Notes: generated by a model from the sequence alone, not told the origin. Positions 48,760 through 62,342 are shown, counted from the stretch's first letter. The stretch is 64,000 nucleotides of DNA from Nissolia schottii (GCA_003254905.1 QANU01099655.1:329650-393649), one strand, 5' to 3'. Translations and numbers: made by a program.

Positions 48760-50340
48760 AGCCATATTAAAACTCTTCTAGAGAAAATTCAATAAGAAGA
48801 ACCCAATATAAAAAAAGAGCATTCAGCCCAAAATAATTTAAGTCACCACCCACAATTAAAATTACATGATCACAGGGCCAACTACCCCACATTCAGTTTA
48901 TCAAGTTCGATCCCACCTAACAGTGTCATTTTAATAACCATGACATCCCCAAATACATACCACTACCTTTTTTGGGGATAGATCCGGAAGCTCAAATACA
49001 CACACTATGAGGAGCCGCAACAAAACACAAAATAAAGAAGACAAGGAGAGTGGGTTTGACAGCAAGACATGATGACCCCAAACCACAAGCCCAAAATAGA
49101 ACCTACGAGCAACACAAACAAGAAAAAAAAAATGACATGTGTGCATGATAAAGCACCAAAGCCAATAAGCTCAACCATAAACACAACTGTGGATAATGTA
49201 GCACCATTGCCAACCAGCTCAAACAATACCAAGATCCCATGCAAAGCACATGATCAACTAACAAATTTTCCACATCCCTTCCCCTTCGGCATGGCCATCA
49301 AGGAAGAGAAGGAGTCAACAAAGACCGATCACCTGTTTGTCGAAAGACACGAACCTTGGAATTACTTACAAACCAAGCTGATGAATGTCATTAGCTAGAA
49401 GCATACCATATATAGGCCCAAGATCAACAAAGGAGAGAATAAGGTGCCAAGCAACAGGAAGGGAAATGACACGAAAAGCACATATATTAACTCTCTATCC
49501 AAGTTAACCTGCTCGAGGTTGATTGCAAAAAAACTCGGCTGAAACGGAAGTTTGTCACACCAAGATTTTGCCCAAAGACCAAAGTAGGGAAGGATAGAGT
49601 CAGTATCAAGGTTCCTTTTTGGAGCCACCTTATTTCTAATCCACCATATAATCCATATAATCAATTACAGTAGCAAGGTCCACAACTTCTTATCAAAGTC
49701 TTTCAACGGAGCTCCGAGCCAAGCTTCAAAGAAAGAGAAAACACTACGAGGGTGGCACCAAGATAATTGCCACCTCTTAGGGCATGATGCCCACAGTTTG
49801 GAGAATACTTTGCAAGAGAAGAACAAGTGTTCCGGTGTTTCTTCCTCTTGGTTGCAAAGGGTGCAAAGTGAATTGTTCACGTTTAGGTAGGTAAGTATTT
49901 GTAGAAGAGATTTCGTCTTCATCCGATTTTGGAAAATGAACCACATGAGGAGTTTGGCTTTTGGTGGAGCCAAAGCTCTCTAACCATGCTTCCTTGGCGC
50001 CAATCACCGAAGACCTCAACCATCTTTTTGAAAATCTCCAAATAAAAGGATGAAATAGAAAGAAGCCTGAGGGGATGTGTGCCCATAAGCTCGAGTCACC
50101 CACACCCTCTATATATGAAACTATGGTGGTTAATGACAAGAAGAATGTCGACTAGCAGTTGCTCTTCCCATGCAAACAGGCGGTGTCTCCAATACAACCT
50201 CCATCTCCAACAACCTCCCATCGAATTCTCTAACTCCGATATTCTGTGGCATCGTTGCGCTAATGTAGAGAATAGTCTATGGAATCACTCCTTTAGAGAG
50301 AACCCAATAAACACCTCATATTCTCAATAAACTGATGTCA
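48760..50340 (-). pseudogene. LINE-type retrotransposon remnant (3' part with zinc-knuckle region)
   Basis: On the minus strand, pieces read VLETPPVCMGRATASRHSSC (50150-50210) and YIEGVGDSSLWAHIPSG (50060-50110). The zf-RVT region follows at 49665-49973: PPKAKLLMWFIFQNRMKTKS, then CTLCNQEEETPEHLFFSCKV and FSKLW. Its C-X2-C...H-X4-C pattern is the one found after the reverse transcriptase of plant LINEs and in domesticated relatives. Further 3', IIWIIWWIRNKVAP matches the usual W-IW--RN segment. Frames switch near 49980 and stops occur around 50110-50240, so it is inactive. The reverse transcriptase core is missing. Confidence 0.8.
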
Positions 50341-51604
50341 CACTAGAAGTACATTAAAAGAGAACCCAAAACATGGGACCCAAACAATCCACAGAGACAC
50401 TGGGTAAGAACGAGTTAAGCCTTATCAAAACTTTCTTAAAAGAAAACTCAGTAGGACAAATCCCTTAATTCCCTGCTAGTTATCAATACAAATCAGAACT
50501 ATACAAGATTAATTCCATAGATGTACATTTAAACACTTTAGCTTCTGATACAAGCTTTACTGGACAAAGGACTAGGAGGACCTAGTGTCCTTTTTGAAAA
50601 TTATACCCTCCAAAAGATTTCGTCAACAATTCTACAACCACTCAATGTACTGGATAAATTAATTGATATCAGACCATTGATAACAAAAAGAGTGACATTT
50701 TTCGACAATAATAAATGTCATATTGTTAATATTTTTTTAATCAAGAGTCATATTTTTTAATAATATTAATTGTTGGAAAAATTCTTTGTTGAAGCTTTTG
50801 TGCAAAGTAATGACGCTGAAAGAGGGGAGGGGGAACATTTCTAATACTAGTTTTAGTGACAATACAACTGCCGCTAAAAATTTGGTGTGGTGTTAGATCA
50901 CCTACGGTGCTCTTCAAGTTATCTCCAACCTCTTTTGACAATGTCATCAAAATTGAAAGATAAATTGAGCAATAAACTAGCTCTGCACAGACAAACTAAA
51001 CCGTGAGCTTATATTCGGTGCCACTCCACGTTTAATCCTAATTATATTAATGAAATTAATTTTCTTATATTTGACACTCTAGGTGGATTTGCATTATTGT
51101 TAAAGAAACTAATTTTTCCATTATACTAGTCACCTATTATCCAAGAATTTTTACTATACATAATTTCTCCCATTTAATCCCAATTGTTCTTCGTCATGGA
51201 AGCCACGATTACATGATTAGATCACATCAATACTAGACCTAAGCAAACATTTAAGAAGTCTGGAAGAAGGAGAAAACCACCACATAGCTAGGTAGGCCAA
51301 TGTCCTGCCAAATGCGCAGTAGAACAAACAAGTGTCTCACATAAAGTAAGAAAATGTGAAAACAATCTATCTTCCCACCTCACATCCACTAAGATTGAAG
51401 ACCAAAAAAAGACGCAACTATCGATCATATAGTCACAACACATAAATAGCTCTAGTATATTAGAATCCATGCAAAAAGGGATATATTATCCTATCTGCAA
51501 CATCAATTATCAATTAAGTTACACAAATCAAAGCCACTGTTCCCAATATGTAACTTAATTACTGATATATTATTATAATGAGAAATTTAATAAAGAAAAT
51601 ACTA
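50341..51604. other. Intergenic, no gene seen
   Basis: Transposon-like, moderately AT-rich DNA with short open frames only. A stretch at 50413-50464 resembles 48757-48807 and may mark the outer repeats of the inserted unit containing the LINE. Confidence 0.45.
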
Positions 51605-52533
51605 CTACATGATGGAGCAGGCATTTGGGTTTTCATCACTGAAGAACTGTATGTAGCGGTCGTCCACGGTGGTCTCAGAAATGTTGGCGGTGTCAGCGAC
51701 CTTTCTAACCATATTAGGAGGTGCCTTCTTGTCATATGCCTGAGACACGTAAGGGTTAGCCACCATTGTGTAGGGAACATAAGGCCACAGCTCTACCTTC
51801 TTCTTGGTTGATTGAGCAGCTTTCAGCACTTTCTTTGGCTCCACGTACCCGCTCACCGTTGCCTTCTGCTGCTTCAAGTCTATGTCCACAGACTTTGCTC
51901 CTATTCAAATCAGTTCAATTTTTTTAATTTCCCACAAAAAAATACTAAGAAATTGTTTGTTGAAGGTTCATAGAGTAGTAAGATTAATTATAATATGATC
52001 ACTTGCATGACTACCGTACATTTAAAACTTGATGTAATGTGAAGATCCTCTACTAATTATCATTTCAATTTCAAGTGAAATGATGAATATTAGAACATAA
52101 AATTACGTAATTGTTAATGATCATGTGATATTCATATAATTTTTTAATTTTGATTATTAATGTATGATTATATGTTCAAAATTTGCTCTTCTCATTTTTA
52201 TACCCACATATTGTTACTCATTATTTATAAGATATTATGTTGACTTACATTTCACTCGCCATTAAATTAAATGTATTTTCAATGGAGTTGAGTCTAGATT
52301 GAATACGTCAATGTGGCACACAAATCGAGCATACTAAACTTGTCTCGTCTATATAAGCACCATGAAGAAGAAAAAGTACCTTTGACGCCAGAAAGGACAT
52401 GTTTAACCTTGCGAGCACAGCCTTCACAGTCCATTCTGATTTTGAGAGCCACGGTTTGGGTTTGCTTCTTCTTCTTCTTCTTGGTGCTGTTGAGTAGATC
52501 AGACAAGTATTCCAAAGTGCCCTGCACTCCCAT
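51605..52533 (-). CDS. HIPP: Heavy-metal-associated isoprenylated plant protein (HIPP), complete
   Basis: A small metallochaperone-like protein of 149 residues in two exons: 52533-52380 and 51900-51605, joined inside a glycine codon (G|GA). An N-terminal amphipathic stretch (MGVQGTLEYLSDLL) and a lysine run precede the HMA domain. The metal-binding motif MDCEGC is intact at residues 34-39 (C36, C39), and the domain continues as CARKVKHVLSGVKGAKSVDI, then KATVSGYVEPKKVLKAA. The C-terminus is CSIM, a CaaX box for prenylation, which would place it at membranes. Sequence and length fit the HIPP20-27 cluster, implicated in cadmium tolerance and stress responses. No defect is seen. The intron is 479 bases long. 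Confidence 0.96.
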
Positions 52534-52594
52534 TTTCTCTGCTTCTCAACCCTTTTTGTGTATGCTTGCTCCTAGCTAAAGAAACTCAAAGGAC

Positions 52595-52603
52595 CTATAT
52601 ATA
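52595..52603 (-). promoter_or_regulatory. TATA box of the HIPP gene
   Basis: TATATATAG on the minus strand lies 62 bases before the start codon, which would give a leader of roughly 30 bases. A (GA)n tract (about 52816-52840) lies further upstream. Confidence 0.55.
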
Positions 52604-52951
52604 CGCTATGAGTTATTAATCAAGCCTTTGTAACATAGATAGGTAGTTTGAGTAAGAAGAAAATCTATGGTTTAGGTTTGAAGAAATTAAAACTATAAAG
52701 AGAGTGACTGAATAATTAAGGTGGCCGGTATTATAGAAAATGACTAGGCAAGTTCTATTTTTGTCACGGTTGGGTGGACGGTGGGGAACAAATTCATATA
52801 TACGAGCAGAGAGTGTGAAGAGAGAGAGAGAGAGAGAAAGGATGATATATGGAACTACATAACTAATTAATTGACAACTGATATATATGGGCTTTGTGTG
52901 GGTTACGTACTTACTGATCATCGATCCAACAGGTGGACTAGTGACAAAACG

Positions 52952-53055
52952 TCATATATATATATATATATATATATAGTTGTTATTATTATTTTTTTTA
53001 TTGGTTTCTTATTGAATTCATTATTATTTGAATTATTATATATATATATATATAA
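52952..53055. repeat. Two (TA)n microsatellites
   Basis: AT dinucleotide runs at about 52952-52978 and 53036-53054, in the far upstream region of the HIPP gene. Confidence 0.85.
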
Positions 53056-53099
53056 TATGTGGAGTACAGACAATGAAATAATTAGTATAGACAAGTTGG

Positions 53100-56000
53100 C
53101 CTGTCCTAGTCTCCTAGAATTTTCTTAGATTTATGTTGATTAAATTACCACCTTATCACTTGAAGAACCCCAAAAATCAAAAAAAGTTACCACTTAACTT
53201 GAGAACAACGTAAGTTGACAGCTTCTACTACTATACGGTTCTCTGAATTGTTAAAACTAAAAAAAAAAAACGATATAAAAATTAAAAAGTAAAAGTATCC
53301 CGAATGATGAAACGCAATCTGGTGTGGCTCTCTTATTAATAGGCAATTAGACGTGTTTTGATTTATTCACTAAAAGTAAAATGGTTTGTTTGAAAACCCG
53401 AGAAGATGGTAAGAATTAGGATTTGGAGGTTCATGACGAGCAGAGAGAAGATTTTTTTTTCTTTTTTCTTTTTGGGGCATAAGTAGACAAGATTTAGCAT
53501 GGTATATTTTGTAAACTCCTAATTTTACTTCTCTATTAATGCTCTTACATTTCTCCTATTAATTATATGTATATATATATATATTTCTTTTGGACATTTT
53601 CATTTTTTAAATGCAAAGATTTTTTGTTTCTAAGACTGATATCCGAACTTTACAATAAATGAAACTAATTAATTCAGTTTAGAGTACTATTATTGCCCCT
53701 CTAACACATGTTTTTTACTTCTCAAGTCTTGAAACTGAGACTTTTCTAGAAAAGGGACGAGTTTGCCTAACACTTTACCAATATTGTGTTAGTAATTTTT
53801 TTAATACAAAACTTGTGACTGCTCTTTTCTATTTTTATTTTTTGATTGATTTAATTTGTATTATTTAATTTTTCATCAAATTAATTCCTGAAGATATGAT
53901 TTACTCTTGAATATAAAAAATTAATGTCCTAAAGACATCTTAGACAAATTTAGGTATCAAAGTATGGTTTACTCTTTCAAGTTTCAATATTATATATACC
54001 TGTAAGCTCTTCTTCTTAAAGAGTTGGTGAGCCCATAAAAATATGCATCATTGTACAAAAAAATTGTTTCATTAATAATTAGAAAGTAGAACGCGGATTT
54101 GGCTCCAAAATCATGGATGTACGTATTTGTTTGTATCAGAATTATTGTGGAAAAAAAGAGAGTTTAATGCTTCGAGTACAAGAAATTTAAAAGAAAGCAC
54201 ATCATCAGTAAAATTAGAGATCTTGTTTGGGGGAAAAGGGTCCCCTCGTCAAAAGTTTGAAAAAAGTCCACCTAATAGTTTTGTAACAATTTGCATGATT
54301 AATAAATAATTGAGGGTCCTACATACTTTTGAATAGCTACAGCAGTTGCCACGTTGCAGAAAGATCTGGAGGACACACTTGCTCATCGAGACATTGATGG
54401 CTGATTTGCAAGCCACGTGGCAGATTGAATGATAACAGATCTTCATGCGGTTCATGGTATCGTCCCGTAGCAATTGTCCACTTGTGAAAATGCATGATTT
54501 GATTCAAGGGAAAATACTTAAATGTTTAAGAAACATATTTAATGTATTTTTTATAAGTATTATGAATTATTAATTACTAATTTTTAGTATATTTTTTTTA
54601 AATATTATAAATTCAAATTAATGGTTGTAATATTCATATAAATATATTAAACATATTTAATGAACATGCGCGTCTTTCTCTTGAACGAGAGTGGTATATA
54701 TAATAGGGCGGTGGCACTGTAGGAGACATTTACAAATTTATGGAGAAGAAAGGGAACACAACCGATAAACAAATTCAAAAATGGATTTGGGATTTGGATA
54801 CCGTGACAAATGGCTGCAATATTGTAGATGAATAATTAATGCCTCCATATTTAGGCATTTTAATTTTGAGGTGCGAAAGTGCTGTATGGCCATGAAAACG
54901 AACTTGTCCCCTTGTTTGTTTTCTCCAATCCCTTTGATTGTCATCCATAATCTAATGCGATATAAAGGGAAAATCTAATGTTGATCAATAAGACAAAGTT
55001 GTATATTTAATTATCAAGGCTATAGTAATATCGTAATAGCCGGGCAAGTTAATCACACATTTAGTTAGGAGGATGTCACTTTTGAGTGTTTGATTGAAGA
55101 AGGAACTAAAATAAATGCAAATTACTATTCCCCCAATCACGAATTGACAGGATCATGTAAGATTCATTTGGTGCGTTTCAGGGCACTACAAAAATTTTAT
55201 CTGAACTTTAGACCACCGGCATTTACATAAAATAATACTAGTCCTGTCGTATATGACTGACTATATGAGTGAGGATTTATACTTAGTCAATTAATGTAGT
55301 TACAGTTTCCAACTACCTTTGTATAGTAAAACATTATATCCTTGGACACGTTTTTAGATTTATGTCGAGTGGCTTGTGTCATGCAAAGTGTGATTAGTGG
55401 CTGAATCGGATATTAATTAAGAAAAAATAATATAGTAGTAACAGAAATTCATACGTGGGTGTATTCTTCTACAACCACATAATTGTACTTACAAATCAAT
55501 CATTCTGGGGTTGAAGGTAGAGACTAGAAAGGTAGAAACAGGCAGAAAAAAAAGATGGTGGTGGTTCGTATTATTTCCCTTTCCCCCTTAAGTCCGTACT
55601 ATCTGTGGTGAGACTGAGACATGAAAGGTGTTTACGCTCAAAAACGATACCTGCCAATGAATAGGGATCGAGTAATTTCGTGACCTTTAATTTGTACTTT
55701 TGTGTATTTTAGCTTTATAGGCATAGAGGCATGAGACCAAACTGGGCGTATGCTGCCTCTCTATATCTATAATTGCAATCAATCAAAAACCATATCTTAG
55801 CTAAGATTCATATAAAAAGCAAGCACGCGAGTTCTAATCAAGCTCTATGTTTTGAGGGTGGGGGTCGGTCAACCGTACATTTGAGTGGAAAGGGTATGGT
55901 TGTTACTTTGGAAAAAGCGTCTTATTTGAAAGCACAATTTTTCATTTTTTTTTGTCAAAAGAGGCACTTACTCAAAGATTCAATTCACTTATGTTATATC

Positions 56001-56393
56001 TTTACTATACAAGTTCAACGGCCCTCTAGTCGTAATTTGTTGGATTAATAAGCTCCCCTCTCTTCTCAAAAAGCACAAATTGTCCATTTCATTTTTTAAC
56101 TTCTGATTTTATTTATTTATTTTAAATTTTATCATCTCATTTTGATTTTTCTGATATTCTTTAAGACACCTTATTTAGAATAACTAATGATAAATGAATA
56201 AATAAGTAGAGTAGAAGGAAGGAAGATTCCATTCTATTACGTGGATATTTAATATTGATGGAGTGGAGTTCAGTTGTCACTCCATTATAAGGAAATTAGA
56301 GTTAAAAATACTGAAATGAAGAGAATTACCATTAAAACGATGAAGATTTCATCTCATTCCTCCATTCCATTATATCTTTCATTTTATTCTTAT
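53100..56393. other. Gene-poor intergenic region
   Basis: Open frames here are short and unrelated to families I know. The only stretch of mild interest is a TATA-like word (GTATATATAATAG near 54692) followed by a 31-codon open frame at 54740-54835, reported as a finding and not as a gene. Confidence 0.5.
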
Positions 56394-58095
56394 CACTACA
56401 AAAAAAAAATGTGGATTAGTAATGGTTTAGTAAGCAAACGTATATTGATAGCAAAATTTTGATAAATGAGGGGCAAAAATTTGACTTGCAATTAGTGATG
56501 AATTAGGGAGAACATTATCTCTCACAACATATTTTTCATAGCTAGCTAAAATGTTTAGCGAGGGAAAATTTTCTCGCAATTCTCTTGCAAACACTAAAAA
56601 TACTTATAAGGAGGAAAAATTCTCTCGCTAATTCCTCACAATATTTTTAAGAAAAGTTAGGGAGAGAAAACTCTCTCACTAATCTCTCAACTTCATTTAG
56701 CGAGAGAAATTTTCTTACTAATAGCTCACAAATCTCTTCAACTGAACTAAATTATTTCCTCCACTTTCAACGACGAATGAATCCCGAGTTGAACCATCGC
56801 TAAACATTTAACCTTTCACTTTTCATTTTAGCGAGGAATTGTGTCCTTGTTAATCTATCGCAAGCTCTCAACTTAATTTAGTGAGAGAATATTCCCTAAC
56901 TAATCCCTCACAACTTAGTTCAAAGGTTTATTAGTTCAATTGGTCTAACTAAGATTCAATCGAGTTGTAACCAAAATATATATACACACACAAATATATG
57001 CTATAAAATAAATTAAAAAAATAAAATAATATAAATAAAGAATAAAATAAATTTCTAATGTTCACAAAATAATTTTTAAATAGTTTGAAGTAAATTATTA
57101 CAAAAATGAAAGAGAGAAAAAGTAAATGAAATGAGGATATAATGTGATATAGAAAAAGCTCACATGAAAATAATTCAATTTGGAAGAAATGTTGAAAAAC
57201 ACTATGGCATATACATGAAGATAACACAAGTCAGTACCAAAAAAATGAAGACAACACAAGTGATTAATTTTATTAAACTAAGGGGCTGTACTACCTACAA
57301 AATCCCATTAGAACTAAACAATCATTATAATGACCAAAAACAAAAAGTGATAACTATTGCCTAATATAACGACAAACAACTAATGTTGCTAGTGAATATT
57401 GACCTTTATTCGTAGCATTAACAGATTGTGTTATGATAAATAACATTTTCGATCAACTTGTTGACGGAATAAGCTAGTTTTGTTTAAGAATATTTGACCT
57501 CTAATGCTTTCTCATTTATATTGCTAGTGAAACCTTAGTCCCACATCGATAAAAAGACAAAATAGATTCCAAAATTTTAGTTATAAAAGGAACATGTGTT
57601 TCAAGAAGTATTAAGCAAGTGAAGGGGCACATTAACATGTAGTGAGAGTTGATCTCAAATCATGTATTGGGCCTACAAAGCACAAATTTCTTTAAATAAA
57701 TATTCAAACTTTGTTGAAAAATTAGTTACTTCTATGTGAAAATTGTATTGGTCTAATTGGTTCAACTGATCCAGTTTTGTTTTTAGAACCACGAATCTGC
57801 AACAGATTAGCGATAAAATTGTGACAAATTAGTTGGATCAACTATGAATTAGCAACAAATTTACAATGAATGTTGTAAACAATCTGTGAGAAATTAATTA
57901 TGACACAATTCATTACAAATTTGCGACGATTTAAGAAACCATTTTTATCATAAAATAGCTATAGATTAGCAACAAAGTAAGACAAATAATTTTGTCGTTA
58001 AAATAAATTAGCTATGGATTAGAGGCCAAATGTTTTTCTAAGTTAATCAGTGGCTTCAAAATAGTGATGACCAAATTGATTTATAATCTGTCACT
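56394..58095. mobile_element. CACTA-family (En/Spm) element, left end clear, right end not found
   Basis: The left terminus CACTACAAAAAAAAAATGTG at 56394 follows TAT. Behind it lie many subterminal repeats of the type GCGAG(A/G)GAAA(A/T)TTTTCT and CTCTC(A/G)CTAATC(T/C)CTCA through 56930, in both orientations. A second set (GCAACAAA, ACAAATTAG, TCACTAATTTATCACTAATT) runs from 57780 to 58100. No transposase is visible, so it is non-autonomous or truncated. The expected right terminus TTTTGTAGTG was not found. Confidence 0.7.
57538..57590 (+). promoter_or_regulatory. snRNA-type promoter pair: USE plus TATA
   Basis: GTCCCACATCG (57538-57548) is an exact match to the plant upstream sequence element RTCCCACATCG of spliceosomal snRNA genes. 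A TATAAAAGG word (57582-57590) lies 33 bases after it, the spacing of the polymerase II-transcribed class. The sequence downstream does not begin like U1, U2, U4 or U5, so no RNA is called. Confidence 0.45.
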
Positions 58096-58134
58096 AATTT
58101 ATCACTAATTCCAACATGCATCGGGAAAGTGTCC

Positions 58135-58248
58135 ATGGAGGCGCCTTATGAAGGTGAAGCTAACCTTATGCCCAAAAGGGATAGTCCATCACCATCACCA
58201 TCTGAAGGGGGCTGTGAGGCTGGTTCCCAAATAGCCATAGCCGCTTGA
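58135..58248 (+). other. Short coding-like open frame of unknown origin
   Basis: A 37-codon frame (MEAPYEGEANLMPKRDSPSP, continuing with a Pro/Ser and Gly-rich stretch) in a GC-richer patch next to the CACTA element. It may be a captured gene fragment. No family match. Confidence 0.25.
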
Positions 58249-61200
58249 AGAGACCAGTTGTATAGTGAGTCCACCCCATCTCTAGCCAGCATAGTGCTTA
58301 CCTATGTTGTACTAATACAGGTACATGTATTAAATATGATACGATATAATACGCAAATTAAATACAACAATTTTATCAAAATATAAAATATGAATACCAC
58401 AATATATATTAAATGATAAAATATATTTATATATGTAATAATGAATATTTATAATAATTTTAACTATTATCTTTCAATTCTAAAAGACTGAACAAATGTC
58501 ATCTCCTAGCTATAATAATTTACCCAAAATACTTGATAGGATAGTAGATAGATTTAACAACTTTGTCTTTTTGTTCAAGAAATTAGTCGTAGATTAAAAA
58601 CCACAGTTTAAGGCAACAGTATTTTATGCAAATACGTGTGCGATACACATACTTGAGGAAAAGTGAAGTATTTATGCATCATAGGCTCACACTAACATGA
58701 GTCGGATCAAGGTTTAACGGGCATGGTTCAATGATAGAAGGTTAATATATTGAGTCTTGATTTTTGCACACTTCTACACACCAATTGCACACCCCTTTTT
58801 AATTTAGGTTATTATTATGCAATTCAAAAAATGTGAAACCGTCTTTTCACTCTCTCACATTTCACATTTCGCGCTCTCTCTCACGACTTTTCTCCTTCAG
58901 GGCTCTTGTGGCCTAATTATTTCTTTATTTGTTCATCTGTTTATCTTTTGTTTTGTCCATCTTTATGTTCTATTTTTCCTTTCTCTCTTTATTTCGATTA
59001 TGTGATGGTTATGTCTATATAATATAAAAGATAGGTTTGTATATATAACGTAGTTGTGTCCAACTTTATGTGTGTGTATATATATATAACAGTTAAGTCA
59101 TATTGTTTAATAAGATTAAGTCTGAGTTCATGAAAAGGTTATGTCTGACTATAATAAAATATTATGTCTGTTTGATCTTGTATATTCGTAATATTTTACT
59201 ATTTAATCTTGTTTGACTTACTTTTACTTTTATTATCTCTTTACTATTCTCTCCATCTAATTTTACATGTTATTTTTTATCTTAAATTAATTATGATTTG
59301 ATTAGATTAACAAAATATTAATTATTGTCTTTTCAATCATATTCTTATTTATTATGAATTCTCTATTATTATGTTAATTATATTACAATTTTTTATAACA
59401 CTTATTAAAGACTAATTTATTCTAAACACTTAATTTTTTTAGAAATATGTAAAAATTAATCAATTTATTAATATGAGTATATTTGTCAAACGTAAAATAT
59501 AATATTAGACGAAAAGAAGAGTTTATTAAACCCAACTCAAACAGTTCCATCCACTTTTTATTTTAAGATCCAAACAAATAGAATATTTATTTATTCCACC
59601 TTCTTTCAGGCAAGATGATAAATAGTTATATGTGGTTCTTTCTCTTTCGTGGAGCCCACAAGATTTATGATTCATTTATTTTGTATTATAGAGACAAACA
59701 TACCTACATAAGGTTGAGAGAGGGCATCAAGATCATTAAAGCAGCTAAATCATTCAATATGTGGTTCAAGTTTGAGAGCCATATCATATCAATTATGCAG
59801 ACCTCACTTCCCCTGCCCAGCTCTTCACACGCGGGAGCTTCTCAGCTGAACTTCTTTCAAAGTACTGTAGCTTTCCAATGAGTTGATGTGTGAAGGGCCC
59901 CCCCCCCCCACAACCCCAAAAACAGAAATAGCAATAATAAAGTGACTGCCCCTAACCTACAGATGTTGAAAGCAAATTTCTCCAGAAAAATGTAAGAAAA
60001 GACTAGTGAAAGGCCTAATTGTACTGTTTGTTGCAATTGCAATTATTGTGTTTCTATATGAAGCTAGGATAGTAGCATGACCAATGTATTTTTTTGATTT
60101 ACCGTAAATATATCACGGCAACTTTATATGGACCTGATACTAAATTATCTGACAACAACCCAAATGTGGATATCTGATTAACGTTGATGTAGAATGATTA
60201 GAAAAAGATCAAAGCCACCAGAAACTTAGCACTGTTCTACCTATAATGACTCTGGTTTTAGAGAGCCCCCCAACTTTGTAGGCATGTTTATATCATACAA
60301 TTCAATTAACAAGTAACGCAGGGGTCCCAAATAAGCGGAAAGTGAAGTACTGGAAGAAGGGGAAAATTATCATATGCTGATGTCTTCTTGAAAGATAATT
60401 ATTGTGCAAGTCAGCTGCGAGAGAATCTCGGGTATACAAAGATGATGATGTTTATAGGGAAGAGGGAGTTGTTCACACGTGTCTTTAAGTGTAAATGATA
60501 AAATTTCACAATGATAAAATTTGGACTAAGTAAAGAGTATATATATTTAAAAGAATCATAATTTATTATTTTAAAGTTTTGAGTTATGATGAGAATAATG
60601 GTAAAAATAGGTTGAGTCTAGCTAGATTTTTGTTCAAATAAATATGATTTGCTTCTAAATTATTTGGTTCAAGCTTATGTCTATTCCTCTTCATAAAAAA
60701 AAAAAGTTTAGATGCTATTTGACATTGAAGCTATATAAACGGTGTATTTAATTAAGTCACTAACATAAAATACAAAAAAAAAATAAAAATTTCAGCCATT
60801 TAAATTTAAAATAATCAAAATAAGCATGAAGAAGATGAATTATATCGATAACTAAGAAGGAATACTCTACAAATATTAAAAACATATAGTAAGAGAAAAC
60901 AAATTAATGGGTATTATATAGTAGACGAAAAGATAAAGCGTTATGTGCCTAAGTCTGAGACAAAGACAAAGAGATGATAACTCAAAGAAGAATGTCTAAT
61001 TTTGTTTCGAAGAGAGTGAGAGAGATGAAAAGAATAAAAGATTTTGAATATGATTAAAAAATATTATAAGAATACGATAAAATGTTTTTATTATTCAGAA
61101 ATATGAATATATATTATAAATAGGGAGTCCTATTACTATTAGGTCTAAAATGCATTTTTTTAATTTATGATTTGACCTATTTAGCTAAAAATATTATTTT

Positions 61201-61689
61201 AAAAGCTTTTGTTTGGCTTATTTATTAAATGAGTTAAATTAAACTAGGCCTTAAATGAGTTGAGCCAAAGGCTCCAATAGGTGACCTAACCTCTTTAGAA
61301 AAAAAAAGGTCATGCAAAGGTTGTTACAAGAAAGTATACACATTTCACTAAAAAATTTTAAGTTGAGTTATGCAAGAGTTAAACCCAAGAAACTTCACTT
61401 GCAAAAACATAATAAGACTACTAAGTCACATGACTTACTATGTAATAATGTGAACTAACATTTTTTTAATACATAACTACTGTGTTGTGTTCTCCCCCAA
61501 CTTTAATTTTTCTTTTGTAATATTTTTTCTGTTAGACATGAATAGTATCATTTCCTATTATGTGGGAAAATAGGTTTTTTGATTTAAAAAAAAGGTTAGC
61601 CTATTACGCTCTTAGACTGACTAGACTTTTCAAACAGACTAGATCAAATAAAAAAAAGGCCTTTGACAAACAACTAGAACTGTCAAAAT
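58249..61689. other. Intergenic, no gene seen
   Basis: AT-rich DNA with short frames. A poly-C run lies at about 59898-59909. An open frame of 88 codons at 59615-59881 (+) has no recognisable motif. Confidence 0.5.
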
Positions 61690-61860
61690 GAGTCTGGCCC
61701 GTTTGGCCCGCGGGCTAGCCCGTGAGCCAGTGAAATTTTTTAAAAAAATTTTTAAATATTTTTTTAAAAAATAAACGGACTGACAGGCTGCCCGTTTAGG
61801 CCCGCAAACCGACCACAAACGAGTCAGACCCTAAAAATATGCATATTTTTTACCCATTCC
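61690..61860. mobile_element. hAT-like small element
   Basis: Paired GC-rich ends: CTGGCCCGTTTGGCCCGCGG on the left, and CTGCCCGTTTAGGCCCGC with CCCATTCCGTTTGACAG on the right. An A/T-rich middle of TTTTTTAAAAAAAT type lies between them. Same family as 63181-64000 and 30365-30500. Confidence 0.6.
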
Positions 61861-62342
61861 GTTTGACAGCCATACAAACAACACGTCGAGCCAAATCAAA
61901 ATTAAATGACATAGGCTCGACCTATTAAGAGTCTATATTTCCATCTTTCGCTTAACCTGTTGGTTGTTGTCACATAACATGCGAAAGGGTCACAAACATC
62001 ACTCTGTGATTTAGCATTGATCTTGTTTTCAAGAGAAGTTTCTAAAGTGTATGTGAGATTCATAAATTTTTTGTCAAGGCCCATCAGTTAAACTTTACTC
62101 AGCTTATGACTAAGCCAATCCACGAAAACATTAAAAACCAAAGCGAAACGAAATTGGCTTACATGAGTTAGAAGACTACTAGCCCAGCCCACTTATTCCA
62201 AAACCCAACATTGTCCAAAAACACTATAACTCACGAAAAAAACCCAAATACCATAAATTTGCAGACCAGAAATAAGAATGAAAAATTATGATTAAATCTC
62301 TTAGCTTATTTTTATCATCTTTACTATAATAATGGGGTTACG

